Below are positions 12,601 through 23,229 of a DNA stretch of 64,000 nucleotides, piece by piece. This DNA is from Spisula solida (lineage: Eukaryota; Mollusca; Bivalvia; Venerida; Mactridae). The translations under genes and the position numbers were made by a program. Below the pieces are notes generated by a model that saw nothing but the letters and a program-made list of their open reading frames with translations, was not told the origin of the DNA and ran no database searches. Position 1 is the first letter of the stretch. Each line of letters begins with the position of its first letter. Location of the stretch: contig OX365950.1 of assembly GCA_947247005.1 (NCBI GenBank), positions 15,078,720 to 15,142,719 on the forward strand. The letters run 5' to 3'.

Positions 12601-12665
12601 CTTTTTCAAAGTTTGGTGGTATTCGGCTGTCATACTCGTGTAATAAAGCCTGAATGAAGTCTTGT
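12601..12665 (-). CDS. Cys-loop receptor subunit, N-terminal ligand-domain exon
   Basis: This 65-bp exon has acceptor ATTTTCAG and donor AAAAAG|GTAAGC. It reads QDFIQALLHEYDSRIPPNFE then K, and leaves one base that is completed by the 68-bp exon. The motif LxxxYDxRIxPNF is the mature N-terminal alpha-helix and first strand of glycine/GABA-A/GluCl subunits. It enters needing the last base of a codon from an upstream exon. That exon, which should carry the signal peptide, was not identified in the 51 kb to the right and may be beyond the window or too short to spot. Confidence 0.92.
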
Positions 12666-13127
12666 CTGAAAATATAAAGTTCTTGTAATTAGTTCATAAC
12701 ATGTCTAGGTTCGTTTTGCAATGTATACAGCGATTAATTGCGCAACATTCAAGCTCCAGGAAAAACGAAACTAGGGCAATTATTAGTAAATACACGAGGA
12801 TACAGACAAGACGCCAGTGGCGGATAACATTTGGAAGTTTTGTCACCATCAGCACGAAATCATCAATTATTAGCCTTAATATATCATCTACAATGTTAGT
12901 GTATAATAACTCAACTTTTCTTCTGCAATTGTTGAAGTATGCAAATACTCATATGGAATTGGTGAAGTATCCAATAGGCTGACATTACATGAAATGAATG
13001 GAACGTGGTTATGAAATCACAGATCCCCTCCCCAAGTCTTATCAATCAAGAAACGTTGCAGACTATGTATTTGTGATCCGTACGAAATAACCTAGCTAAA
13101 AATATGACCAATAGTCAACAGACAGAT

Positions 13128-14221
13128 ATGATTTTACTATAGTTTAGTAAAGCTATTGATAAAGTTAGTCATCTTAAACTTCTATACAAATTACAAGAAC
13201 ATGGTGTAAACAACACAGTAATGTTATGGATTAAATCTTTCCTAACTGGTTGAACTCAAACTGTATGTCTGGAAGGTGATTCATCTTCGGAGGTCTCTTT
13301 TACATCTGGGGTACACCAAGTATCTGTACTTGGCTCATTACTTTTTCTTCTGTATATAAATGATTTACCTGACCACATAACCTCACAAGTTCGTTTATTT
13401 GCCGATGACACTGCCGTATACTTAGCTGTAAATTACATTCAAGATTGCAGAATTCTTCAAAATGATCTAGACAAATTAGTGAAATGGGAAGAGACATGGG
13501 AAATGGAATTTAATCCTAGTAAACGTGTGGTTTTAAATATTACTAAAAAGAAGCAGCAATCTATTACTTATAATTACATGTTACATGGCCATATCTTAGA
13601 ATCAGTTGACAGTGCCAAATATTTGGGAATAAATATATCAAATGATCTTTCTTGAAATAAATATATCAATGAAATATCGAATTAATGCAACTAGAGATCT
13701 TGGCTTCCTTCGCAGAAAGTTACAGACACAAAAACAAAAGATAAAAGAAGTGGCGTATAAAACACTGGTTAGACCCCAGGTAGAATATGCCTCCTCTGTT
13801 TGGAGCCCTCATACTCAATCTAACATAATTAAAGTTGAAACAGTCCAACGCAGCGCAATAAGATTGGTAAAAAACAACTATTTCCCCTATGACAGTGTCA
13901 TCAGTATGCAAAACGAACTTGGTTGACAGCCTCTACGAGGCAGACGTGACCTTACAAGAATGACCATGTTTTACAAAAATTGTGTATGGATTGGTGGCTG
14001 TGCCAGTCCCATCATATCTAGTGGCACCTGTGAAAATGACTCACCACATGCACCCCCTATCTTACAGACAAATACACACCACTGCTAGCTGTAACAAATA
14101 TTCATTTTTTCCATATACTGTCGTTCTCTGGACCAGCCTACCTAGCCACATAGTCCTCCAGCCAGACCTAGAGGGGTTTAAGAACAATCTTAGCCCCTCT
14201 CTTATCTCAAACCGCCCCTGA
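13128..14221 (+). pseudogene. CR1/Jockey-like non-LTR retrotransposon, reverse transcriptase remnant
   Basis: The plus strand reads AFDKVSHLKLLYKLQ near 13150, an aberrant VHQVSVLGSLLFLLYINDL in place of the usual VPQGSVLGPLLF, then the catalytic-box region LFADDTAVYLAV near 13400. KYLGINIS follows near 13620, then the C-terminal LRRKLQTQKQKIKEVAYKTL and RPQVEYASSVW. In-frame stops (near 13250, 13654 and 13924) and frame changes break it. The start of the RT, and any endonuclease, are missing, so it is a 5'-truncated copy. The 3' end is placed where coding similarity stops; the tail is not defined. Same broad family as the copy at 19870-22610. Confidence 0.88.
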
Positions 14222-14640
14222 GTACCGGAACATTGTTTTTATCAGTTTTTAATCTATAAATATTTTCATCTTTTATCTACCACTGTTGTTCTTTATTTCT
14301 TCTCACTATCTCACTTTGAAGTCTTCTTTTATTACTTTTAAAATACTTTTATCTTGCACCTAACGCGCACCTGCTAGTTAACCCGAAAGGAACTTTAGCA
14401 GTATATATAGAAAGAAAATGAATCATTCTCTTCGCATGTCATATGACATTTAAAACTGCGTCAAACATGCGGTAACTAGTAGTGTGAATGTCGTCTTACC
14501 CCACCGTTAATTACACGCGTATATGAAACAAGAACTTTTGACTCGCGGGTATAATACTATACGTTCCGTGTAACACAAAGGCATTGCATTTGTAAATGGC
14601 TCACAAACCTTTATGAACTATAAACTACAGTGTGGCAACT
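14222..14640. other. Spacer between LINE fragments, nothing recognised
   Basis: This is mostly T-rich sequence that probably includes the 3' untranslated part of the preceding element. No gene seen. Confidence 0.5.
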
Positions 14641-15060
14641 TCGTTCGGTCATTTATTCAGTGTGGATATTTATGTATGTTCAAATCAAACGAGACAAAAT
14701 ATTGTCTTTCTAACAGACACAATGTCAGTACTTCAGGCGCATACAGCAGGACCATTGAATACCCTAAGAAGACAACTGCAGTCAAATATCAGTCGTCTGT
14801 CTGAACATAACAATGAATGAAGTCATTCAATGGATTCCTGGACAGTTGGACATAGCCGGATATGAAGCTGCAGACTAACTTACGAAAGAAGCAACCATGA
14901 TAAAGCAACACAAACCTCCAACTTTATATGTTGAAGCAAACCAACTACTGAAGACCAGTTACATATTATACTGGAAGACAATGAATGGACCCTATACTCT
15001 GTCACTGAGACATTATTGACTTGCAGCACTGATAAAACTTCAATACGTCCGGATGTTACA
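14640..15060 (+). pseudogene. Retrotransposon RNase H domain remnant
   Basis: The plus strand contains IVFLTDTMSVLQAHTAG, then LNTLRRQLQSNISRLS, and in a shifted frame EVIQWIPGQLDIAGYEAAD. These match the order TDSxSVLQ ... LxWIPGHxxIxGNExAD of the RNase H domain carried by some LINE clades. The usual H of the GH(S/C)xIxGN box is replaced by QL and there are stops and at least one frameshift, so it is dead. It continues toward LRHY-like sequence near 15010 and resumes after a gap at about 15425. Confidence 0.75.
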
Positions 15061-15420
15061 CACCTGACCGAAAGTGAAAGCAGACAAAATTGTCAACATT
15101 TCGACTCAAGGTCACCGGAAATGAACATGTGACAGTGACCCTTGCGTGAATAACAGTAATTTCAGTTTTGGAAAACATACGTACAAAGCCCTCTTTAAAA
15201 GTGGTCAGCGAGCCCAAAATCCTGTTCACCACCTTGATCCAGTAATATCCTTTGGTATGGGATGCATGTGTACCCATGACAGCAAATTCCCGAATTTGGG
15301 CATTTAGGTCGTTAACTGTGGAAGGCCGAAATGGCCATCCCGGCCAGTCTGCATTAGTACGCTGAGGTAGCGGAAAGGATATGCCCAGTGAAGGTAGCCA
15401 ACACACACTTAACAAACACA
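15061..15420 (-). other. 360-bp segment splitting an RNase H remnant, with a 119-codon minus-strand frame
   Basis: The retrotransposon remnant on either side stops at about 15060 and resumes at about 15425. The intervening block is richer in GC than its surroundings and has an uninterrupted 119-codon frame on the minus strand at 15056-15415. The segment PSTVNDLNAQIREF is loosely like the C-terminal part of mariner-type transposases, but I cannot align the catalytic residues and do not assign it. It may be an inserted fragment of another element. Confidence 0.4.
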
Positions 15421-15700
15421 GTCAAACCATCATCTTCCGTCTATGTACTGGAGACTGGGACTTGCCGAGAAAGTAGGATGCCAGTGTCGGACAGAGAAGC
15501 AGACAACATTCCATAAACTGCAACTGCCCTAATATGGAGAAGGAACGACAGACACTTTAGACAACAGATATGTCATTCGAGACCAGGCTGTTGGTAGATG
15601 CCAGCAACATGCAGAAGTCGGCGTAGCAGTTCATCACCATTTCGACACTGGTGATGTAGACAGCCGCAAAAGATGGAAATGAGGAGAAGATGAAAGTTTG
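15420..15700 (+). pseudogene. Retrotransposon C-terminal remnant
   Basis: In several frames the plus strand reads IIFRLCTGDWDLP, CQCRTEKQTTFHKL and CPNMEKERQTL. This is the Cys-containing tail (FRLRTGH..L ... CxCG..EQT..H.L..CP...ERQ.L) that follows RNase H in certain LINEs and related elements. It is broken by frame changes and appears to be the continuation of the remnant at 14640-15060. Confidence 0.65.
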
Positions 15701-16670
15701 CCAACATTTGTTTTAGAAACAATATAATATGGTTGCTGTTAGAAGTGTTTACCCACGGAAACACGTATAACATCGTATATCTTAAATGCATGTACATATT
15801 TTTATGCAGATTGTTTATTTAAACCATAGAGAGACATAATATATGATAATCAAAAGTCAAACAATTGTAACCTCGATCTACCCTAGGTATAATTCAAAAG
15901 CAATGATAAACTATGGAAATATGGAAAATGTGTCTACACTCAGAAACTGTTAGTGCGTGTACATATTAATTGGCGTTGACCATAGAGCGCTCTGAGCAGA
16001 TCACGAAATATACTTAAAAGAGCAGTATACATTACTATTGTTGATGGTATCAATTTCTAATACAGACTTTATGTTAAGATATGAAATCGGTGAACTGGAG
16101 CTTTCAAATTGGAAAAAAGCAGCACTCCCGAAAAGAAGGCATAAAAAAAGAAAAAAAAGGAAGGGAGTTAAATGACAAGTATATAATGATGCACAAGAAA
16201 AACGAAACCATGGAACCGAACAGCAACAAGAAAGCGACAAATTACTCCGACAGCCTTACGCGTACTTCTCACCTTTTCTACTACCAATAGGTCGTTCACA
16301 ACCGTTACATGATGATGTTAATAGTTACAGTACGAAACATACACTTTGTATACATGATGATGTGTCATTATGAAATAATGAATATCGTGCGTGTTTAAGG
16401 ATAAACAACATGCACTATTTAACATTACGGTAACATTACTAGTATATGTACGATAATACTCACACTAAGAGAGGCAAGAAATGTCTCCAGCATTTAAGTA
16501 CCGTTTCAAGAGCTAAAACATCACGACATAAAACGAAAAGCTTATCGGCAACATGTTACATTTAAGTAATCTTAAAGCATAAAGTTATGCCACTATGGAC
16601 GTAGAATAAGTGCAGTCATAGGACAATCGCCTGAAATTGTCACAGACATAGCGCAACCAGGGAGCTCTAA
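15701..16670. other. AT-rich spacer, no supported gene
   Basis: Only short open stretches without recognisable features occur. Any upstream exon of the small plus-strand gene at 16671 should lie here or farther left, but I could not identify one. Confidence 0.45.
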
Positions 16671-16916
16671 CGCGTTGTCTATTTCAACATTTCCCTCTTC
16701 ATCACCCATTTAGTCCTAAAATTATGTGACAGCATAAGAAACTTATCCGAATTATTCCCCCGTACACGTAACATGGTGTCTGGAAAAGTGCAATATAATG
16801 TGTTCAACAAATTTACAAAGCTAATGGGAAAACTGCAGAACGAGCAACCAAGTAATGAGATAATAATACACGAACGTAGTGATACCATGCTTTCTATATG
16901 TCTGACACAATCGTAA
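16671..16916 (+). CDS. Small unrecognised protein, probable last coding exon
   Basis: An 81-codon open frame ends at TAA 16914-16916. It contains YFNISLFITHLVLKLCDS, then LFPRTRN, VFNKFTKLMGKLQ and a tail NEIIIHERSDTMLSICLTQS. Three decayed relatives lie in the triplicated units (27063, 34382, 42080), all on the plus strand. Over the first 18 comparable codons against unit B, differences fall about nine times at third positions and only two to three times at first or second. Changes in the second half are conservative (N-K-F-T-K versus N-R-Y-T-Q), which argues for protein-level constraint. A stop precedes the frame at 16668, so the start must come from a splice acceptor (for example TTTAG at 16709) or an unseen start. 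It is predicted mostly helical with one Cys in the helix. Family unknown. Confidence 0.5.
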   Translation, partial: RVVYFNISLFITHLVLKLCDSIRNLSELFPRTRNMVSGKVQYNVFNKFTKLMGKLQNEQPSNEIIIHERSDTMLSICLTQS

Positions 16917-18539
16917 AGACCAATTGATAAAAATAATGACTTTCTTTTTAGAATAAAATGTTTTAAATCATAATTCATCCATTGTAAATAATCCTTCCAC
17001 ATGTTTTTTATCGTATTATTTCTTTTCGTGCAGACGTATGGATTTGCACAATATATGCCATATTACAAACTAATAAATAAAATTATCTAATTACAGTACA
17101 TATTTATATTATTATAATCACCAATTCCATTTCTAGTTTTAATAAAACTTGTTATCATTATTTTTCAGCGTTAGCTGTCTAGCTTGGATGTTGACCTACT
17201 TTAACAACCAATGAAATATTTATAAACTTCTCAGGGGTGAATGAAATTCCACAATTTGATAGAATATAGTATTGTATTCTTTTCACAAAAGGTTATGCTC
17301 GATTTTAAATTATAGCACTGTTCTCTTGTGTTAAACTTTTAGTACTATACTCGCCTTTCAGTTATTCCATAGCTCTAGTTGAGCAAGAACAATGTTGAAC
17401 TTTAAGCGACCTGTTACTATACCAGCTGCAGGTTATGTGAAGGTTGGTCAAGTAATGTAAACAAGGGCGGTTCAGTGTTAAAAATACCATTGTTTCAAAT
17501 TGGTTTTAAACTTCTAAACACAAAATAAAATGCAAATAATTAGTTTCTTGGAAAAAATGTTTGATTACATGAATTTTTCGATACTTAATAAATTAACTTT
17601 ATTTTGTATCTTGTAAAAACAACATGCATAATTAACAATACCTGTGACCATGTTTTATCCTAAGCTTTCATTAAACTTCTTGACATCAATAGAGCATGTA
17701 CTTCGAAATCAAAACAAAAATAATATTTTATTACACATATAAACTTAGGGTGTGCACTTTTTAAATTTTTTAATGAGAAGAATACAATAACGTGAACATG
17801 CAGGTTTCTAGGGTAAACTGCACAAATGTCATGGACCATTCTTTATTTGGTATACTAAGTGTGCAGTCAACTTAATTGTCTGTAAGTTATAATTTTATAA
17901 CAGTATTTTGGAAGGTAAATATGTTCATCCCAATTATTTAGGGTAGTTTTTTTTATAATTATACAGGTGGATAAAAATGATCAAAGGTTGACAAAACACC
18001 TCCGCTCGGCCACATGTGTGGTAGACAAACTTTTAGCTCATCCTTTTCAAAGTTTATTTTTTAATATGCGCATGTTTTCCTGTCAGTATCCCCCATAAAC
18101 TGTTACTTCATATTATATAAGTAACGGGAACTGTCTATCTTAGTACACAAATGTACAGCGTTTCGTTTGGTATATAAACTAATTAAAACTAATTACATTG
18201 ATTCGCAAATGTATTGAACAAATACATGTAACAATCACAGACTGTCATTAAACTCAACGCTGTATATCTTTTTTAAACATATTTCTTGTTATTCTTAACA
18301 TTAACAATGTATACTCCTTGTGTAGAGTTGCTCAGACCAACTATCCAAAGCTTATTATATAATAAACAAACTGGTATTCACAAATGCGCTTCAAAAGTTG
18401 ATTATCTTCATGAGTTAATAAGAATGTTCTGTAAATGTATAAGCTTTTTATTTCATTCGCCATTGTTTGTTTAGGAGGCGTGACGCATTGCTGATTTTGC
18501 GCCAATGCGATGTCATTTTACACGCTCCAATGTGTGTCA
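16917..18539. other. AT-rich spacer, no gene seen
   Basis: No coding or structured repeat signal was found on either strand. A 107-codon minus-strand frame at 16679-17002 overlaps the plus-strand gene and is its shadow. Confidence 0.5.
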
Positions 18540-19245
18540 GGGGCCCGATTTATCGACATGTCGTACGACAATATTTTAACATTTGCGCAAGTTGTGTCGT
18601 ACGTTGACAAAGGCATTTTATCAACATTTGTATAAGCTACGTCGATTTTGTCGCATGTTTTGAGACAGGTCTGAGGCTGTCGTAACTAGCAGAATTGTCG
18701 TAACTTAAATAAAAATAGCCGCCATTTGTCTGCTTGAGCCCGATTCGAAATAAATTTTGACAGTTTCGTCCCATAAACGATGTTTCGACTAGTTTTGGGA
18801 CAACGTTTTACGGAAAGGTAAAAAAGTATGACATGCGGCGACCGCTCGAAATAGTGAAGTGTAAACAAATCTGAAGAAAATCCAACATTAATATCGACAC
18901 AGGACCCATGTCATGTTGATAGAGCGAGGTAGATGTTTTTTTCAATTTCTGTTTTCATTCTACGTCGATTATTTCATTCGTTTTTCTCCTACTTTAACAG
19001 GTATAAGTAAGTTTTCAGCTCATGTAAGATTATAAGAATCCATCATGCGCTTCTATGTACATTCCGACATGTTGCTAATGTAAGATAGGAGTTTCTTACA
19101 TGAGCTGAAAACCTATCTAACACCAGTTAAAGTGGGAGAAACTCCTATCTAACATTAGCAACATCTATCTTACATGAGCGACCACCTCGCGTGATTTCAT
19201 TCCGACCTTAGTTTCAGGATTTAATGACATCTTGATAAAACGGCC
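18540..19245. mobile_element. Foldback element with nested inverted repeats
   Basis: The outer ends GGGCCCGATTTATC (about 18541) and the reverse complement of TGATAAAACGGCCC (about 19232) mirror each other. Inside, about 46 bp at 18984-19029 (TTCTCCTACTTTAACAGG through TTTTCAGCTCATGTAAG) are mirrored at 19096-19142. A second pair mirrors GTTGCTAATGTAAGATAGGA (about 19071) with TCCTATCTAACATTAGCAAC (about 19145). The arms alternate, so more than one fold is possible. There is no coding capacity, as in a MITE or foldback element. Confidence 0.65.
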
Positions 19246-19869
19246 CACAGAGGTGTATAATATAAGTGATTGTATTATCCATAATACATTGAGTGCTCTA
19301 TTACATTGTATATTTTTTTTGCCGATATAATTTATTTGTTACCTTCAAACATTGTTTGAAATATATTTATATTTATAGCCATAAACATTTGGACACACCT
19401 CGTAAATTGGATATGTGACGCATATATCTTGTAAGTATTTAAAAGAAATAACGCATAGAAATACCCTAAAGATCCGGATACTAGGATAGTTTGTCTAATA
19501 CAGGAATGTTAACGTCGAACAAAATAAGTCGAGCTGTACGGCCACTAAATTGACGTTCTAAAATAGCATTATGAACGTTTTTTGGGGTACTTTTTCTCGG
19601 CACATGTGTTGAAAAAAGATATGTTCTCAATTTGTTAGTGTCATTTTAGAGTACATGTAAAATTTAAATACGACGTCGTTTTATACCTCACACCTCTTCA
19701 ATAGTATCAAAATAGTTACTCTAGTCTGTCCGCAAATACAAACTTTCCACAGTACATTCACGCTTGCAAGCACAAAAGGAAAGACGTACTACTCAAATTT
19801 CTAAACTTAAACTGTCAATCAGTAGTTGGTAAGAAAACCTTATTGAAAGTCATGTGAGAACATATTGGA

Positions 19870-22610
19870 GCAAATATCGTAATAAAGACCACCAAAGCAG
19901 TGAATTCTCCCCTGACAGCTACCATGTATTCATAAAGGGAAGGTAGGAGGTGTCTTCATACTAGTTGACAAGGCAATATAGTGTATGGTACCAGAAGAAC
20001 ACAAACAAAGATTGTGAGATGTTGTGGATGCAAATATCTGTAAAGGGTGCATGCAACCTCTATGTAGGAGCGTTCTATCGTCCGCCGAACATGGATCAAC
20101 AAGATGATCTTGCAAACCTTGACTCTAGCCTATCTAGGATTCCAGATGGTGCCCTATATGGTTGGGAGGCGACTTCAATCTCGGAGAAATTGACTGGAAG
20201 AACAACAACGTGAATCCTTTAGCCTCAAATGGTCCCAAATGCCAACGACTACAAGACATCATCAATGACAGATACGTAGAGCAACAAGTACGAGAACCAA
20301 CCCGAATCACAGATCACTCTAGTAACATCTTAGACTTATTCTTCACCAATAACAACTCACTAATAAACTCAACTGAAGTCATACCAGGTATATCAGATCA
20401 AGAAGCGGTTTATGTGGAAGCGAGCTTACGTCCTCATACGTTACCTACAACGTTGTCTTCACCTACATTAAGGCCAAATATGACGATCTGAACAAAGGGA
20501 TACGTGATCTCTACACTGAAATGACTGAACTGCAAGACCCTTTAACCAACGCACTTTGACTACTATTCAAGAATACACTTGTATCTCTAATGAAAGAACA
20601 TACCCTCATTAAAGTTATAAAAGAAGACCAAAAGAAAACCCTTGGATCAACAACAACTTGAAGAGGACATTGAAAAGAAAAGCGAGACTTTACACCAGAA
20701 TGAAGAAGACCAGGAACGCATTAGACAAAACCTTCAAATCACAATTCCAAAAGCTAGAAAGACCGTCCTACCGCTCATAGTTATTACGTAAATAACCTGA
20801 TTGAAGCCGAAGATAACGAAGCAGAAAAGGTTCTGGAGCTTCATAAATTCACTCCGAAAGGACAACTCCGGTACTTCACCGCTCAAGGATAAGGGACGCC
20901 TCTTCAACTCTGCACGTGACAAGGCCAATATACTGAACAAACAGTATTCACTATTCACACAAGAGTCAGATGGTGACATCCAAACACCAGAGGGAACCCC
21001 TTTCACAGACATGGACAACGTACAGATCAACCAAGAGGGGATTCTGAAGTTACTCAAAAACCTCAACACAAGCAAGCATTGTCCTGGCAATATTCCAGCA
21101 CGCATACTGAAGGATTGCGTCACAGTCCTAGCCCAAATAATCACCCTATTCTTCAAGACCTCCATCGAGGATGGAAAGGTTCCGGACGACTGAACTCAAG
21201 CCAACGTCACAGCTATCTATAAAAAAGGCTCAAGACAAGACCCCGCAAACTACCGGCCAGTCTCCCTCATAAGCATATGCTGCAAGCTGCTGGAACATGT
21301 TATCGTCAGCCAAACTATGAAACATCTGGACAAGCATAGTATCCTCCACGACAGCCAACATGGACTTAGAGCGAAGAGGAGCTGCAAGACACAACTTCTC
21401 ACGCTCATCAATGAGCTTGCAGCATCCCTTGACAAAAGGACCCATACTGATATGATTATCTTAGACTTCAGTTAAGCCTTTGACCGGGTACCCCACCAAA
21501 GACTTCTGAAGAAAGTAAATCACTGCGGCGTCGAAGTCAGACTCTCCAGTGGATCACCTCGTTTCTACATGGTCGTACACAGAGACTCCTTGTTAAAGGC
21601 CAGTCATCAGAAGACGTCCCAGATGTGAGTGGAGTCCCTTAAGGCTCAGTTGTTGTACCATTATTATTCCTCATCTTTATTAATGACCTGCTTAAGGGAA
21701 TACTCTCCAAGATTCGTCATTTTGCAGATGACTGCATTCTGTACACCCAAATCAAATCCAAGCTAGACCAGGAGCTGCTCCCGGAAAACTTAGATTCCCT
21801 CGCTAGATAAGAGAAACTATGGGGCATGGATTTCCATCCATCTTGCGAGTGACCAAAGCGATTAATCCAACCAGTTCCAAACTACATCATGAAGGGCACA
21901 ACATTGGCAGAAGAAACTTCATCAAAGTGTCTGGGTGTGGTCCTTCAATCAGACCTTGGCTCGAAAAACATCGACAGAACCACGAAAAAAGCGAACAACA
22001 TGTAATTATTTCTAAAACGCAACCTGAGAAAACAAGCAAAGCAACGAAGACCAATGCATACACACCCCTTGTCCGTTCCAACCTAGAATACTACACTATT
22101 TGGAATCCCCAGCACAATAACCTTATACACAAACTTGAAATATTTCAGTGAAGAGCAGCACGCTTCACTACAAGTCGATACAACAACATCAGTAGTGTTT
22201 CAGATATGTTATCTCACCTGAAATGGGAATCCCTGAAGTCACGACACCAAAAGCTTATGGTGACTATGCTCTACACAATAGTCAACAACATCATAGACAT
22301 AGATCCTGACTCATACCTCACAACGACCAAAAGGCGACCAAGATACACACACGACACAATATTCCTGCCATACTCTACATCGATAGACACCCTCAAGTAC
22401 AACTTCTTCCCCAGATCCATCCCTCTTTGGCATCTATTGCTGAGGCTCATTCTTTGGCATCCTTCAAAAATGAGCTATCCAACATGACCTTCAACGGGGA
22501 CCCTCCTGCACAGTTACAATATACCGTCAAGTGATAGGCTCGAGCTATGCAAGCGGGGTCTTGTACCCTTGTACCGCCTGGGAAGCTGGATTGGTCTTGT
22601 CTTGATGGTC
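19870..22610 (+). pseudogene. CR1/Jockey-like non-LTR retrotransposon with endonuclease and RT, inactivated
   Basis: This is the most complete LINE in the window. The endonuclease part shows WGGDFNLGEIDWKNN near 20160, SSNILDLFFTN near 20330 and GISDQEAV near 20390. The catalytic His of the usual SDH box is Gln here, so that domain would be inactive even without stops. RT follows: NPANYRPVS-like DPANYRPVSLISICCKLLEH near 21240, QHGLRAKRSCKTQLL, IILDFS-stop-AFDRVP near 21465, RHFADDCILYT near 21715. The tail has SVSDMLSHLKWESLKSRHQK and FFPRSIPLWHLL. Several stops and frameshifts are scattered through it. Inferred from motif order to belong to the CR1/Jockey group. Confidence 0.9.
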
Positions 22611-22984
22611 GAAAGTAACTATGTATAACTTTTACAATTACTTCTTTTTTATTTTACTTGAACTGCAAATATTTGTCCGTGTCTATACTTCTATCTTTCC
22701 TATTTTACTTCTCTTTTTCCTTTTCTTGCACACCGTTAAAGAAATGTCAATTTATGACAGTTTAACGTATAAATGTAGATATAGAAGTAGAATTCCCATC
22801 AATAACTCTGTCCCTATGTACATGTATTGCGTGCCTGTTTCTATCTTAATTTCACTTGAAATTATATTTAAACTCATTAAGTGTATAGATGTTTGAGTTG
22901 GTCACGAATCTAGGATTCTTATCTGAAAATGTTGTTGAAAACATAATTATTGGGTTGTGTATTACTCAAACATGTTTTAATATT

Positions 22985-23220
22985 TTTATTCTTTATTTTT
23001 TAAACCCAAAATGGGTATTCCTGCAGTTTTCCTGTTGAAATTATTTCACTCAGCTTGGGCATTCACCCGTTCGATTGCTGAAACTAGTTCATTCAGCTTT
23101 TTGGCAGCAGGGACCTGTGCGGATCATTTTGTCGTTCGGTTGTGTGTTGAATTTATATGTATTTTTATGTTGTCTGTGCTCGCCTGGTTAAGTTTAGTGC
23201 TTCATTTCCTGTTCGACATA
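22985..23220 (+). repeat. Dispersed repeat (SFSFLAAGTC family), plus orientation
   Basis: This copy reads AATGGGTATTCC, TCAGCTTGGGCATTC, TTCAGCTTTTTGGCAGCAGG, GTTGTGTGTTGAATTT and TGTCTGTGCTCGCCTGGTTA. The same phrases occur reversed near 31430-31880, 38900-39400, 47370-47510, 52440-52640 and 54850-54985. An open frame with SFSFLAAGTC is shared between copies, but its frame is not kept beyond about 20 codons, so I treat the family as a non-coding interspersed repeat of unknown class. Confidence 0.65.
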
Positions 23221-23229
23221 ATATTATCT

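Noticed and set aside
16679..17002. 107-codon minus-strand frame
   Set aside because: It overlaps the plus-strand small protein. The third-position pattern of differences among copies favours the plus strand, so this is a shadow frame.
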